Below are positions 43,861 through 54,057 of a DNA stretch of 64,000 bases, in pieces (within the stretch, counting starts at the first letter, position 1; the number at the start of each line of letters is the position of its first letter). The translations under genes were made by a program, and so were the position numbers. The stretch comes from VRUE01 sp963699225. Lineage in GTDB: Bacteria; Actinomycetota; Thermoleophilia; Solirubrobacterales; 70-9. The notes under the pieces are model-generated. The model saw nothing but the letters and a program-made list of their open reading frames with translations. It was not told where the DNA came from and searched no databases. The stretch is from NCBI GenBank assembly GCA_963699225.1, contig OY969423.1, positions 434,001 through 498,000 of the forward strand, read 5' to 3'.

Positions 43861-44820
43861 ATGAATTCTGGACGTGGCAAGGGATTGCGGCTGGTTGGGC
43901 TGACGGCAGGTGCCTGCCTGGCGATGGCCGTGGCACTGGCACCGGCCAGCTCGGCCGACGTGACGATCGGCGCCAACGTCACTCAGAGCACCGTCAACTC
44001 CGGAACCTGCGGCTTCGCATCCATGGCGGAACGTCCCTGCACCTTCGTCACGAGCACCATTTCGGGGCAGACGATGACCGCGCCCTGCGCCGGCACGGTC
44101 ACACGTTTTCGCCTCAACGGGTTCGTAAGGCCGGCCAACCACTACCGCCTCCGCGTGGTTCGCAGGAATGCAGACGGAAGCTTTACCGGCACCGCGAGCA
44201 GTGCCCAGGTAGCGATCGCGAGCGAAGGCGTCAACGAATACGCGACAAGCCTGCCGATCGCGGCGGGGGAACAGATCGGCATCGACTTCCTGGATTCGAC
44301 CGAAGAGTTCGGCCTGCGCTGGGTCGGCAGTCCGGGAGTCGGCGCCGCCTACTTCTACGCATTCCCGGCGGATGGCGGTTCCGCTTTTCCAACTGGCCCC
44401 GCCACGTTCTATTACCTCTTCAACGCCGATATCGCCTGCGCACCGGCGAATCCGACCCCCGGACCCGTTCCGGCACCCAGCAACCAATTCAAGATCGTCA
44501 AGCTGAAAGCGACGACCCTGACCCTCGAACTCGCTTCCGCAGGCGCGGTGGCCGTCGCCGACGCAAGCGCCAAGACGAAGGCGAAAGCCTCCGCCTCGAA
44601 GGCCAAGCCGAAGCTGCTGAAGCCGTCGAGCGCAAGCGGTGGCCCCGGCCAGGCCAAGATCAAGTTGAAGTTGACGGGTGCGGCGAAGGAATCGCTGAAT
44701 GTGAAGGGCAAGGTCAAGGTGAAGGCCAAGATCACCTTTACGCCCACCGGCGGTACTGCTTCGACACAGGTTCGTTCGTTCACGGTCAAGAAGGCGCTGA
44801 AGCCGAAGCACTCCAAGTAG
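43861..44820 (+). CDS. Exported protein with Lys-rich C-terminal domain
   Basis: 319 residues. A signal peptide (KGLRLVGLTAGACLAMAVALAPASSA) is cut near residue 32. Residues 33-200 form a strand-rich domain with four cysteines (CGFAS, RPCTF, APCAG, IACAP), perhaps two disulfides. A Pro-rich linker (PTPGPVPAPSN) leads to a C-terminal part very rich in Lys, Ala and Ser (KTKAKASASKAKPK) and beta strands. The Lys-rich part could bind anionic wall polymers. No family recognised. It starts 16 bases after the peroxiredoxin gene. Confidence 0.65.
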   Translation: MNSGRGKGLRLVGLTAGACLAMAVALAPASSADVTIGANVTQSTVNSGTCGFASMAERPCTFVTSTISGQTMTAPCAGTVTRFRLNGFVRPANHYRLRVVRRNADGSFTGTASSAQVAIASEGVNEYATSLPIAAGEQIGIDFLDSTEEFGLRWVGSPGVGAAYFYAFPADGGSAFPTGPATFYYLFNADIACAPANPTPGPVPAPSNQFKIVKLKATTLTLELASAGAVAVADASAKTKAKASASKAKPKLLKPSSASGGPGQAKIKLKLTGAAKESLNVKGKVKVKAKITFTPTGGTASTQVRSFTVKKALKPKHSK

Positions 44821-44860
44821 AGGCGGCCTCGGCCTGGGCGGTCCCTGTCAGGCTGTCGAC

Positions 44861-45301
44861 GTGAGTGAGCTGACCAGCGCCGCGGTCCCGCCCGCCGGCC
44901 CAGAGGACCATCGGCGCGGCGAGGGTCCCGAGCAGATCGTCTACGCCGACCTCGGCTGTCCGCACTGCGCCTCGGCCTGGCTGGAGATCGGCGAGCGCGG
45001 GGCGACGATCGTCTTCCGCCACTTCCCGGTTGCCAGCAAGCACCCGCGCTCGCCGGCCCTGCACGCGGCGGCTGAGGCCGCCGGGCTACAGGGCCGCTTC
45101 TTCGAAATGGTCGACTCGCTCTACGAGGACCGCGGCCACGTCGATGACCCGCACCTCTGGCAGCGCGCCAAAGAACTCGGGCTCGATCTCGACCGCTTCG
45201 AGGCCGATCGTCGCTCAGATGCCGTTGCAGTGCGAGTCCGCCGCGACTTCGAGTCCGGCATCCGCGCCGGCGTCACCGGCACGCCCGCGATCTTCGCTTG
45301 A
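44861..45301 (+). CDS. DsbA-like thioredoxin-fold protein, short at the C-terminus
   Basis: 146 residues. The active site is C33-P-H-C36 in LGCPHCASAW, typical of DsbA-type oxidants, and the cis-proline loop GTPAIFA follows at residues 141-146. The helical insertion (FFEMVDSLYEDRGHVDD) is present. The protein stops directly after the cis-Pro strand, so the last strand and helix of the fold are missing; this may be a natural short form or a truncation. There is no signal peptide, so it acts in the cytoplasm or is exported in another way. It lies 90 bases before pnp. Confidence 0.75.
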   Translation: MSELTSAAVPPAGPEDHRRGEGPEQIVYADLGCPHCASAWLEIGERGATIVFRHFPVASKHPRSPALHAAAEAAGLQGRFFEMVDSLYEDRGHVDDPHLWQRAKELGLDLDRFEADRRSDAVAVRVRRDFESGIRAGVTGTPAIFA

Positions 45302-45354
45302 GCGACGCTTGTTACTCTCTCTCGCGAAAGAGAACGAGAGTTCTGAAAGCAGAT

Positions 45355-45378
45355 GGCCACCATCCGGGTGGCCGGAGG
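45355..45378 (+). promoter_or_regulatory. Hairpin abutting the pnp ribosome binding site
   Basis: GGCCACC (45355-45361) pairs with GGTGGCC (45367-45373) around ATCCG, ending directly at the Shine-Dalgarno GGAGG (45374-45378), 12 bases before the pnp ATG. Polynucleotide phosphorylase is autoregulated through leader hairpins in Escherichia coli; a like role here is inferred. Confidence 0.5.
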
Positions 45379-45390
45379 TAGGACAACTAA

Positions 45391-47640
45391 ATGAGCATGT
45401 TTGACGTAACCCGCGTCTCGGCGGACATCGGCGACGGCCAGATTTCCTTCGAGACCGGAAAACTCGCGAAGCAGGCGGGTGGCGCGGTCGTGGTTCAGGC
45501 CGGCGACACGATGGTGCTCTGCACCGCAACCGTCGGCAACCTTCGCGACGTGGACTTCCTTCCCCTCACCGTCGACGTCGAGGAGCGGATGTACGCCGCG
45601 GGCAAGATCCCGGGCTCGTTCTTCCGTCGCGAGGGACGCTCGGGCGAGAAGGCAACCCTGACCGCCCGCATGATCGACCGGCCGATCCGCCCGCTCTTCC
45701 CCAAGGGCTGGCACTACGAGACGCAACTGGTCGCGATCCCGATGTCGGTCGACCAGGTCAACCCTTACGACATCCTCGCCATGAACGGCGCCTCGGCGGC
45801 GCTGGCAATTTCTCCGGTCCCCGTCGCCGCTCACGTCGGCGCGGTGCGGATCGGCAAGCTCGACGGCGACTTCGTCGTCAACCCCTCTGAGGAGGACCAC
45901 GCCGAGCTCGAGCTCGACCTGATCGTCGCCGGCACCGATGAGGCGATCCTGATGGTCGAGGCCGGCGCCAACGGCGTCACCGAGCAGGAGATCCTCGACG
46001 CGCTCGACATCGCCCACGGCGAGATCAAGAAGCTCTGCGCCGCGATGGAGGAACTGCAGCAGAAGGCGGGCAAGGAGAAGATCGAGGTCGAGGCTCCCAA
46101 GATCGACGAGGGCCTGCTCAGCGACATCCGCTCCTCGCACGGCCAGGCTCTGGTTGACGCGATCGCGACCGAGGGCAAGCTCGAGCGCTATGAGGCGATC
46201 GACAAGGTCAAGGACGAGGTGGTCGCAAAGTACGCGCCCGAGTCCGACGGGGAGAGCGACGAGAAGCAGGTGGCCGAAGCAAAGGCAGCCTTCGGCGCGA
46301 TCGAGAAGGACACGATCCGCAAGGCGATCGCCGTCGACAAGAAGCGCCCCGACGGCCGCGCCCAGGACGAGATCCGGCCGATCGAGTGCGAGGTCGACAT
46401 CTCCCCGCGCGTGCACGGCTCAGCCCTGTTCACCCGCGGTGAGACGCAGATCCTCTCCAACGCCGCGCTCGGCACGACCCGCATGGACATGCGGATCGAC
46501 ACGCTCGGCCTGGAGACCTCGAAGAAGTTCTGGCACCACTACAACTTCCCGCCCTTCTCGGTCGGGGAGGCGGGCTTCATGCGCGGCCCGAAGCGCCGCG
46601 ACATCGGCCACGGTGCGCTCGCCGAGCGCGCCCTGGTGGCAACGATCCCCAACGAAGAGGACTTTCCCTACGTGATCCGGGTCGTCTCCGAGACGCTCGA
46701 GTCCAACGGCTCCTCCTCGATGGGCTCGGTCTGCGCCTCCTCGATGGCGCTGCAGGCGGCCGGTGTTCCGGTCACTGCTCCCGTCGCCGGCGTGGCGATG
46801 GGCCTGATCAAGGAGGGCGATGACTACATCGTCCTCACCGACATCGCCGGCGTCGAGGACCACCTCGGCGACATGGACTTCAAGGTCGCCGGCACCGCGG
46901 ACGGGATCACCGCCCTGCAGATGGACATCAAGATCACCGGGGTCACCTTCGAGATCCTCACTGACGCCCTGGAGCAGGCCAACAAGGGCCGCCAGTTCAT
47001 CCTCGGCAAGATGGCCGAGGCGATCGACGGCCCGCGCGAGCAGCTCTCCCAGCACGCGCCGCGGATCGAGTCGATCAAGATCGATCAAGAGAAGATCGGC
47101 GCCGTGATCGGCAAGGGCGGCGAAACCATCCGCGCCCTCTGCGAGGAGTTCGAAGCCGAAATCGACGTCGAAGACGACGGCACGATCCGCATCTACGCCC
47201 CGACCGGCACGCTGGTCGAAGCCTGTGTGGCGCGGATCCAGTCGATGACCAAGGAGGCGGAAGTCGGCGACCGCTACGAGACCGCCAAGGTGGTCAAGAC
47301 GACCACCTTCGGCGCCTTCGTCGAGCTGGTCAAGGGCACCGACGGCCTGCTGCACATCTCCAACGTCAAGCCGGGCGAGCGAGTCGACTCGGTCGATGAC
47401 GTGCTCACCTCCGGTGAGGAGATCGACGTCACCGTGGTCGAGGTCGACCGCGAGCGTGGCCGCATCGGCCTGCGGCTCTCCGACGATCCCTCGATCGCCG
47501 GCAAGAGCCCCGAGGAACTGGCTGCGGTTGGTTCCGGCGGCGGTGGTGGCGGCAGCAGCCGCAACGGCGGAGACCGTGGCGGTCGTGGCGGCGGTCGCGA
47601 GGGACGGCGTCCCCGCGGCGGCGACCGCGAGCGGCGCTAA
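45391..47640 (+). CDS. pnp: Polyribonucleotide nucleotidyltransferase
   Basis: 749 residues. Two RNase PH domains flank a helical domain. The catalytic second one has RGETQILSNAALGT and ITALQMDIKITG. The KH domain is near 555-615 (IGAVIGKGGETIRAL) and the S1 domain near 625-695 (TTFGAFVELVKGTDGLLHIS). A Gly/Arg-rich tail closes the protein, which may bind RNA. It degrades RNA phosphorolytically with RNase J, encoded 2.8 kb downstream. ATG at 45391 with GGAGG upstream. Confidence 0.97.
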   Translation: MSMFDVTRVSADIGDGQISFETGKLAKQAGGAVVVQAGDTMVLCTATVGNLRDVDFLPLTVDVEERMYAAGKIPGSFFRREGRSGEKATLTARMIDRPIRPLFPKGWHYETQLVAIPMSVDQVNPYDILAMNGASAALAISPVPVAAHVGAVRIGKLDGDFVVNPSEEDHAELELDLIVAGTDEAILMVEAGANGVTEQEILDALDIAHGEIKKLCAAMEELQQKAGKEKIEVEAPKIDEGLLSDIRSSHGQALVDAIATEGKLERYEAIDKVKDEVVAKYAPESDGESDEKQVAEAKAAFGAIEKDTIRKAIAVDKKRPDGRAQDEIRPIECEVDISPRVHGSALFTRGETQILSNAALGTTRMDMRIDTLGLETSKKFWHHYNFPPFSVGEAGFMRGPKRRDIGHGALAERALVATIPNEEDFPYVIRVVSETLESNGSSSMGSVCASSMALQAAGVPVTAPVAGVAMGLIKEGDDYIVLTDIAGVEDHLGDMDFKVAGTADGITALQMDIKITGVTFEILTDALEQANKGRQFILGKMAEAIDGPREQLSQHAPRIESIKIDQEKIGAVIGKGGETIRALCEEFEAEIDVEDDGTIRIYAPTGTLVEACVARIQSMTKEAEVGDRYETAKVVKTTTFGAFVELVKGTDGLLHISNVKPGERVDSVDDVLTSGEEIDVTVVEVDRERGRIGLRLSDDPSIAGKSPEELAAVGSGGGGGGSSRNGGDRGGRGGGREGRRPRGGDRERR

Positions 47641-47643
47641 GCG

Positions 47644-48921
47644 TTGAGCGAAGCAGTTCTCAGCACGCAGGACTCGGGCGTCCGGGTCGTCACCGAGGAG
47701 GTTCCCTCGGTGCGATCCGTGGCGCTCGGGCTCTGGGTGCGCACCGGCTCCCGTAATGAGACCCCGGCCCAGGCCGGCGTCTCGCACTTCCTCGAGCACC
47801 TGCTCTTCAAGGGCACGGCGCGTTACTCGGCGATCGAGATCGCCGAGAAGCTCGACGGTCTCGGCGCCTCGGTCAACGCGGCGACGGGCAAGGAGACCAC
47901 CCACCTGCACGCCCGCTTCCTCGACGAGCACACCGAGGAGGTCTTCGACCTCCTGGCGGAGATGCTGCTGGCGCCGACCTATCCCGAAGTCGACTCCGAG
48001 CGCGAGGTAGTGCTCGAGGAGATCGCGATGTATGAGGACGAGCCGCAGGACCGCGTCCACGACATCCTCGCCGAGGCCGTCTTCGGCCAGCACCCGCTCG
48101 GCCGCCGCGTGCTCGGCGAGGCCGAGGTGATCAGCTCGGTGCCGGTTCCCGACATCGAGGCCTATCGCAGCGCCCGCTATACCGGTGAGACGATCGTCGT
48201 CGGCGCCGCCGGAAACGTCGATCACGCTCGTATCGCCGAGCTTTCTCAGCGCCTCGTGCAGCCGCCGAGCAGCGCGGCGAACGGACAACCGGCGTCGGCG
48301 CAGACCGACGAGTCCGCCCGCCTCTGTTTCTACGAGAAGGACACCGAGCAGTACCACATCTGCTTCGGCGCTCCCGGCATCACCCGCGAGGACGAGCGGC
48401 GCTACGCGCTCGCCGTCCTCGACTCGATCTTCGGTGGCTCGAGCTCCTCGCGGCTCTTCCGCGAGGTGCGCGAGAAGCGCGGCCTCGCCTACGCCGTCGG
48501 CTCCTACAACGAGCAGTACACCGACTCTGGGCTAATCGCCAGCTACGTCGGCACCCGCGAGGACAACGTCGAGGAGGCCTGCGCGATCATCGGCGCCGAG
48601 ATGGCGCGCCTGCGCAGCGAGCCGGTCTCGGCCGAGGAGCTCTCGCGGGCCAAGGAGAACGTCAAGGGCCGCCTCGTGCTCTCCTCGGAGTCGACCGCGG
48701 CGCGGATGTCGCGGATCTCGCGTGCCACTCTTTTCAACCTGCCGATCGACAGCCTCGACGAGATGATTGCCAAGGTCGACGCGGTCGAGGTCGACGACCT
48801 GACCGCCCTGGCCGCCGAGCTCTACGGTCCCGAGCGGCTCTCCGCCGCCTGCGTCGGCCGCGACGAGAGCCGTTTCCGCGAGGCGCTCGGACCGGTCAGC
48901 GAGACCCTGGTCGCGGCATGA
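47644..48921 (+). CDS. M16-family zinc peptidase (PepR/MPP-like)
   Basis: 425 residues. The inverted zinc motif H48-x-x-E51-H52 (HFLEHLLFKG) and the downstream glutamate in EREVVLEEIAMYEDEP are present, so the protein is active-type. The C-terminal half carries the R/Y pair region (FREVREKRGLAYAVGSY). Relatives include bacterial PepR and mitochondrial processing peptidase beta; the physiological substrate in bacteria is poorly known. It starts with TTG three bases after pnp and overlaps dapB by 4 bases. Confidence 0.92.
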   Translation: MSEAVLSTQDSGVRVVTEEVPSVRSVALGLWVRTGSRNETPAQAGVSHFLEHLLFKGTARYSAIEIAEKLDGLGASVNAATGKETTHLHARFLDEHTEEVFDLLAEMLLAPTYPEVDSEREVVLEEIAMYEDEPQDRVHDILAEAVFGQHPLGRRVLGEAEVISSVPVPDIEAYRSARYTGETIVVGAAGNVDHARIAELSQRLVQPPSSAANGQPASAQTDESARLCFYEKDTEQYHICFGAPGITREDERRYALAVLDSIFGGSSSSRLFREVREKRGLAYAVGSYNEQYTDSGLIASYVGTREDNVEEACAIIGAEMARLRSEPVSAEELSRAKENVKGRLVLSSESTAARMSRISRATLFNLPIDSLDEMIAKVDAVEVDDLTALAAELYGPERLSAACVGRDESRFREALGPVSETLVAA

Positions 48922-49583
48922 TCAAGGTCGCGGTCTCGGGCGCCGCCGGCCGCATGGGCCAGGCGGTCTGCGAGGCGGTTGAAGTCGCCGACGACACCGA
49001 GCTGAGCGGCAGGGCCGACCCCTCGCTCGGGGTGGAGCTTGCCGATGTACTGGGCGACGCTGACGTCGTCGTTGACTTCACCACGCCGGAAACGGCGCTG
49101 GCCAATGCGGAAGCCTGCCTGGCGGCCGGCGTGCACGCGGTCGTCGGCACCACCGGCTTCGATCTCGACGCACTGAAGGCCGCGGCCGAGGCCTCGACCG
49201 CCAACTGCTTCGTCGCACCTAACTTCGCGATCGGGGCGGTGCTACTGATGGAGGTGGCGCAGAAGATCGCCCGCCACATGCCCGAGTGCGAGATCATCGA
49301 GCTGCACCACGATCGCAAGCTCGACGCGCCCTCCGGCACGGCCAAGCTCACCGCTGAGCTGATCTCCGCTGCGGGCGGCAACGTCCACGCGCCGATTCAC
49401 TCGGTTCGCCTGCCTGGCCTGGTCGCCCACCAGGAAGTGATCTTCGGCGGCGAGGGGCAGACGCTCAGTCTGCGCCACGACTCGATCGATCGCCGCTCCT
49501 TCATGCCCGGGGTGCTGCTCGCCGTGCGCAAAGTGGCGGATCTGCCGGGCCGCTTCACCGTCGGTCTGGAAAAGCTACTCTGA
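48918..49583 (+). CDS. dapB: 4-hydroxy-tetrahydrodipicolinate reductase
   Basis: 221 residues, a compact form. NAD(P)-binding VSGAAGRMGQAV (residues 6-17), DFTTPETAL, GTTGFD, APNFAIGAVLL and the catalytic ELHHDRKLDAPSGTA are all present. It acts in the diaminopimelate/lysine pathway for peptidoglycan. ATGA overlap with the peptidase gene and five bases to dapA. The last codons contain a TACTCT that could be a minus-10 box for dapA. Confidence 0.96.
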   Translation: MIKVAVSGAAGRMGQAVCEAVEVADDTELSGRADPSLGVELADVLGDADVVVDFTTPETALANAEACLAAGVHAVVGTTGFDLDALKAAAEASTANCFVAPNFAIGAVLLMEVAQKIARHMPECEIIELHHDRKLDAPSGTAKLTAELISAAGGNVHAPIHSVRLPGLVAHQEVIFGGEGQTLSLRHDSIDRRSFMPGVLLAVRKVADLPGRFTVGLEKLL

Positions 49584-49588
49584 GCCCC

Positions 49589-50467
49589 ATGAAGGAGATT
49601 CGCGGAGTCCTGACTGCGATGGCGACGCCGTTCGACGAGAGCGGTGCCGTCGACGAGAGCGCAGCGCTGAAGCTGGCGACCTACCTGCTCGAGCACGGCT
49701 CGCATGGCCTGGTGATCTCCGGCTCGACCGGCGAGGCGCCGACCCTGACCGACGAGGAGGCGCTGGTCCTGCTGCGCGCCGTGCGCAAGGAGGTCGGTGA
49801 CGAGGTGCTGCTGGTTTGCGGCACCGGCACCAACTACACCGCGCACTCGATCGAGCTGACCCAGGGTGCGGCCGAGGCCGGCGCCGACGCGGCGCTGATC
49901 GTCACCCCGTACTACAACAAGCCCAACCCGGCCGGCATCCAGGCGCACTTCGAAGCGATCGCCGAGGCAGTCCCCGGGCTGCCGCTGATCGCCTACAACA
50001 TCCCCTCGCGGGTAGTCGTAAACGTGCCGCCCGAGGACCTGGCGGAGCTGGCCAAGATCGAGAGCGTCGTTGCGGTCAAGCAGGCCAACAACGACGAGCT
50101 GCAGCCAATCGAGGGCCTCGAGATCCTCGCCGGCAATGACGACATCTTCCTCAAGACACTGGAAATCGGCGGCGCCGGCGGTATCTGCGTCGCCTCGCAG
50201 CTGGTCGGTCCGCAGATGCGCGAAGTCTGGGACGCGGCGCAGGCGGGGGACATGGAGCGGGCCCGTGAGATCGACGCCGGCCTGCGCCAGGTCTACGCCG
50301 CGATGGGCGTGACCACCAACCCGATCCCGGTCAAGGCAGCACTGGCGATGACGGGCCTGATCCCGTCCGGAACACTTCGACTTCCCCTCGTACCCGCCGA
50401 TGCGGAGCAGAGGGCGACTGTGCGAGCTGCGCTCGAGGGCGTCGGCCTCACCGTGGTGACTTCCTAG
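49589..50467 (+). CDS. dapA: 4-hydroxy-tetrahydrodipicolinate synthase
   Basis: 292 residues, TIM barrel. Motifs: MATPFDESGAVD, ISGSTGEAPTL with the proton-relay threonine, PYYNKPNPAGI and YNIPSR with active-site tyrosines, and the Schiff-base lysine in VVAVKQANND near residue 162. It condenses pyruvate with aspartate semialdehyde. It overlaps the RNase J gene by one base (TAGTG). The order dapB-dapA-rnj is common in actinobacteria. Confidence 0.96.
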   Translation: MKEIRGVLTAMATPFDESGAVDESAALKLATYLLEHGSHGLVISGSTGEAPTLTDEEALVLLRAVRKEVGDEVLLVCGTGTNYTAHSIELTQGAAEAGADAALIVTPYYNKPNPAGIQAHFEAIAEAVPGLPLIAYNIPSRVVVNVPPEDLAELAKIESVVAVKQANNDELQPIEGLEILAGNDDIFLKTLEIGGAGGICVASQLVGPQMREVWDAAQAGDMERAREIDAGLRQVYAAMGVTTNPIPVKAALAMTGLIPSGTLRLPLVPADAEQRATVRAALEGVGLTVVTS

Positions 50468-52131
50468 TGCCCGCCGGCAAGCTGCGCGTGCTGCCGCTCG
50501 GGGGACTGGGCGAGATTGGCAAGAACATGACCGTGATCGAGTACGACGGCCGCATCGTCGTCGTCGACACGGGCCTGATGTTCCCGACCGCGGAGATGCT
50601 CGGCATCGACCTCGTCCTGCCTGATTTCTCCTACCTGCGCGATCGCGTCGATGACATCGAGGCGATCGTTCTCACCCACGGTCACGAGGACCACGTCGGT
50701 GCCCTGCCCTATGTGCTGCGTGAGCTCGGCTTGCCGCCGGTCATCTACAGCGGCCTGCTGACGGTCGGCATGGTCCGCGCCAAGCTCGACGAGCACAAGC
50801 TCGGCGACGCGCCGCTGCAGGAGCTGCCCGCGGGGGAGAAGGTGCAGGCCGGCCCCTTCGAACTGGAGATGATCCACCTCTCGCACTCGATCCCCGACGC
50901 CCGCGGCGTCCTGCTCACCACCGAGGCCGGCAACGTGCTGATGACCGGCGACTACAAGTTCGACCAGACCCCGGTCGACGGGCGCCCGGCGGACATCTCG
51001 CGCCTGGCGGAACTGGGTCGCGACGGCCTGACCCTGCTCTGCGGCGACTCGACCAACGCCGACCGCCCCGGCGTCGCCCCCTCGGAGTCGAGCGTCGGGC
51101 CGGCGCTGCTGGAGACCTTCGGTGCCTGCGAGGGCCGCATCATCGTCACCTCCTTTGCCTCCAATATCCACCGCGTGCAGCAGGTGATCGACGCGGCGGT
51201 GCAGCTCGATCGCCGGGTGGCGCTGGTTGGCCGTTCGATGCGGAAAAACTTCAACATCGCTTCCAACCTCGGTATCGCCAAAGCGCCCTCCGGCCTCTTC
51301 ATCCAGCCCCGCGAGATCGAGAACTTCCCCGACGAGAAGGTGATCGTGATCTCGACCGGCAGCCAGGGCGAGCCGCTCTCGGCGCTGCGCCGGATGGCCA
51401 ACAACGACCACCGCGACGTCGAGCTGCACTCCGGAGACACGGTGGTCTTCTCGGCTACGCCGGTGCCCGGCAACGAGCGCGCCGTCAACGAGACGATCGA
51501 CCGCATCTACGAGATCGGCGCCAAAGTCGTTACCGCCAAGGACGCCCCGATCCACGCTTCCGGGCACGGATGGCAGGAGGAGCTCAAACTGATGCTCAAC
51601 CTGACCAAACCGCGCTACGTGCTACCCGTCCACGGTGACCACCAGCGGCTGCGGCTGCACGCCGGGCTGGCCGAATCGGTCGGCGTCGAGGCCGAGAACA
51701 TCTTTCAAGGGCGCAACGGACTGCCGTTGGAAATCGACCAGAACGGAGCTAGCTTCGGCGAGGAGATCCACGCTGGCGTCATCTACGTCGACGGCGTCAA
51801 CGTCGGCGAGCCCGACGACGTCGCTCTGCGCGACCGCCGCGAGATATCCGCCGATGGCCTCTTCATCGTCGTCGCCACCATCTCCTCCGAGGACGGCCAC
51901 GTGGTCGCCGACCCGGAGGTGCTGTTCCGTGGTGTCGCCTTCCTCGAGGAGGCCGACGCGCTTGTCGAAGACCTGCGCGACCTGGTCGAGGACTCGCTCG
52001 AGGATGCGGCCAAAGCGGGCACGCGAGAGCTGCACCTGGTCCAGGAAGACGTTCACGACGCTGTCGCCGGACTCGTCTACGAAAAGCTGCGCAGACGGCC
52101 GATGATCGTTCCCGTTGTCGTTGAGGTCTGA
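50467..52131 (+). CDS. rnj: Ribonuclease J
   Basis: 554 residues of the beta-CASP metallo-beta-lactamase family. LTHGHEDHVGAL is the zinc motif; SHSIPDARGVLL and GDYKFDQTPVDG follow. The beta-CASP insertion has SFASNIHRVQQ and STGSQGEP; HASGHG and PVHGDHQRL close the site. The C-terminal domain drives oligomerisation. It has both endonuclease and 5' exonuclease activity in mRNA decay and rRNA maturation. GTG start in a TAGTG overlap with dapA. A repeat-rich gap follows. Confidence 0.95.
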   Translation: MPAGKLRVLPLGGLGEIGKNMTVIEYDGRIVVVDTGLMFPTAEMLGIDLVLPDFSYLRDRVDDIEAIVLTHGHEDHVGALPYVLRELGLPPVIYSGLLTVGMVRAKLDEHKLGDAPLQELPAGEKVQAGPFELEMIHLSHSIPDARGVLLTTEAGNVLMTGDYKFDQTPVDGRPADISRLAELGRDGLTLLCGDSTNADRPGVAPSESSVGPALLETFGACEGRIIVTSFASNIHRVQQVIDAAVQLDRRVALVGRSMRKNFNIASNLGIAKAPSGLFIQPREIENFPDEKVIVISTGSQGEPLSALRRMANNDHRDVELHSGDTVVFSATPVPGNERAVNETIDRIYEIGAKVVTAKDAPIHASGHGWQEELKLMLNLTKPRYVLPVHGDHQRLRLHAGLAESVGVEAENIFQGRNGLPLEIDQNGASFGEEIHAGVIYVDGVNVGEPDDVALRDRREISADGLFIVVATISSEDGHVVADPEVLFRGVAFLEEADALVEDLRDLVEDSLEDAAKAGTRELHLVQEDVHDAVAGLVYEKLRRRPMIVPVVVEV

Positions 52132-52150
52132 TGCGAACGTCCCCGGCCCC

Positions 52151-52250
52151 GCGGGTCCTGTCGCCGCAGGAACCCCCCACCCCTTCCGGTCGCTAAAGCG
52201 TCCTCAGGGGCGGGTCCCCCTACGACGCCACCCCCGGGGAGGAGCGCCCC
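52151..52250. repeat. Degenerate inverted copy of the 91-bp repeat and GC-rich hairpins
   Basis: GCGGGTCCTGTCGC at 52151-52164 is identical to the end of the 91-bp element in reverse orientation, and the following C-run and GGGCGGGTCCCCC resemble its inner arms, but the pairing is decayed. It lies just past the rnj stop, in the same gap as intact copy A2. Confidence 0.5.
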
Positions 52251-52339
52251 CGGCAGAGCTTGCTTACGAGGGACGACACCTCCCGTCTAAAAGAAGCTCT
52301 TTGCCCTGCACGGATGAGCGTCAATCATTCGGTTCGTCG

Positions 52340-52430
52340 GGCGGGTGGCGTGGTGGCGGGGGTCCCCCATAGCGCAGGGCGCCGAAGGCGTCCGAGCACA
52401 TGGGGGAGGGCCGCCACGACAGGACCCGCC
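52340..52430. repeat. 91-bp palindromic intergenic repeat, copy A2
   Basis: Second intact copy of the element at 36013-36103: same length and orientation, 88 of 91 positions identical. The T52351-A52416 pair replaces C-G of copy A1, so the nine-pair central helix is conserved. It lies between rnj and the terminator of the convergent two-component operon. The rest of the 424-bp gap holds the decayed copy at 52151 and the terminator at 52464. Confidence 0.85.
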
Positions 52431-52463
52431 CGCCTAGCGCTCGAAATTCGCTCACCCGCGCAT

Positions 52464-52510
52464 AAAAAAAGGACCTGCCGGAGATGTTGGGGAGAGTCCG
52501 GCAGGTCCTT
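52464..52510 (-). terminator. Strong intrinsic terminator of the two-component operon
   Basis: AAGGACCTGCCGGA (52469-52482) is the exact complement of 52497-52510. On the minus strand the hairpin is followed by seven U (A-run at 52464-52470). It lies 46 bases past the histidine-kinase stop and would end the minus-strand message. Confidence 0.9.
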
Positions 52511-52555
52511 GTGTCTCGTCCGCGGATAAATCTAGGTCGAGCCGCTAAAGCGGAA

Positions 52556-53944
<1,389 letters not shown>

Positions 53945-53975
53945 CGGCCACGATGACGGTCTCAGGCGACCGCCA

Positions 53976-54032
53976 TACGGCGTCCTCGGTCGCCCAAATA
54001 GCGCTGCTATTCGGGCTCCCTGCGTCCTTGTC
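53976..54032. repeat. 57-bp palindromic intergenic repeat, copy B2
   Basis: Same length as the copy at 895-951, with four differences. 53993 C and 54015 G replace a G-C pair by C-G, keeping the stem. An outer pair, CTCAGGCG (53961-53968) with CGCCTGAG (54039-54046), extends this copy. It sits between the response-regulator stop and the likely kinase start, so it is transcribed within the operon. Confidence 0.8.
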
Positions 54033-54057
54033 TGGCGACGCCTGAGCCTCGTCACGT

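Noticed and set aside
46420..48357. Open frame of 645 codons on the minus strand opposite pnp and the peptidase gene
   Set aside because: Antisense shadow; pnp motifs on the plus strand are complete and the minus-strand translation has low-complexity, Gly/Asp/Leu-rich character.
53945..54055. Kinase N-terminal extension to 54055
   Set aside because: The extra 37 codons coincide with the palindromic repeat found elsewhere in non-coding DNA; the GTG at 53944 starts directly before the first membrane helix.
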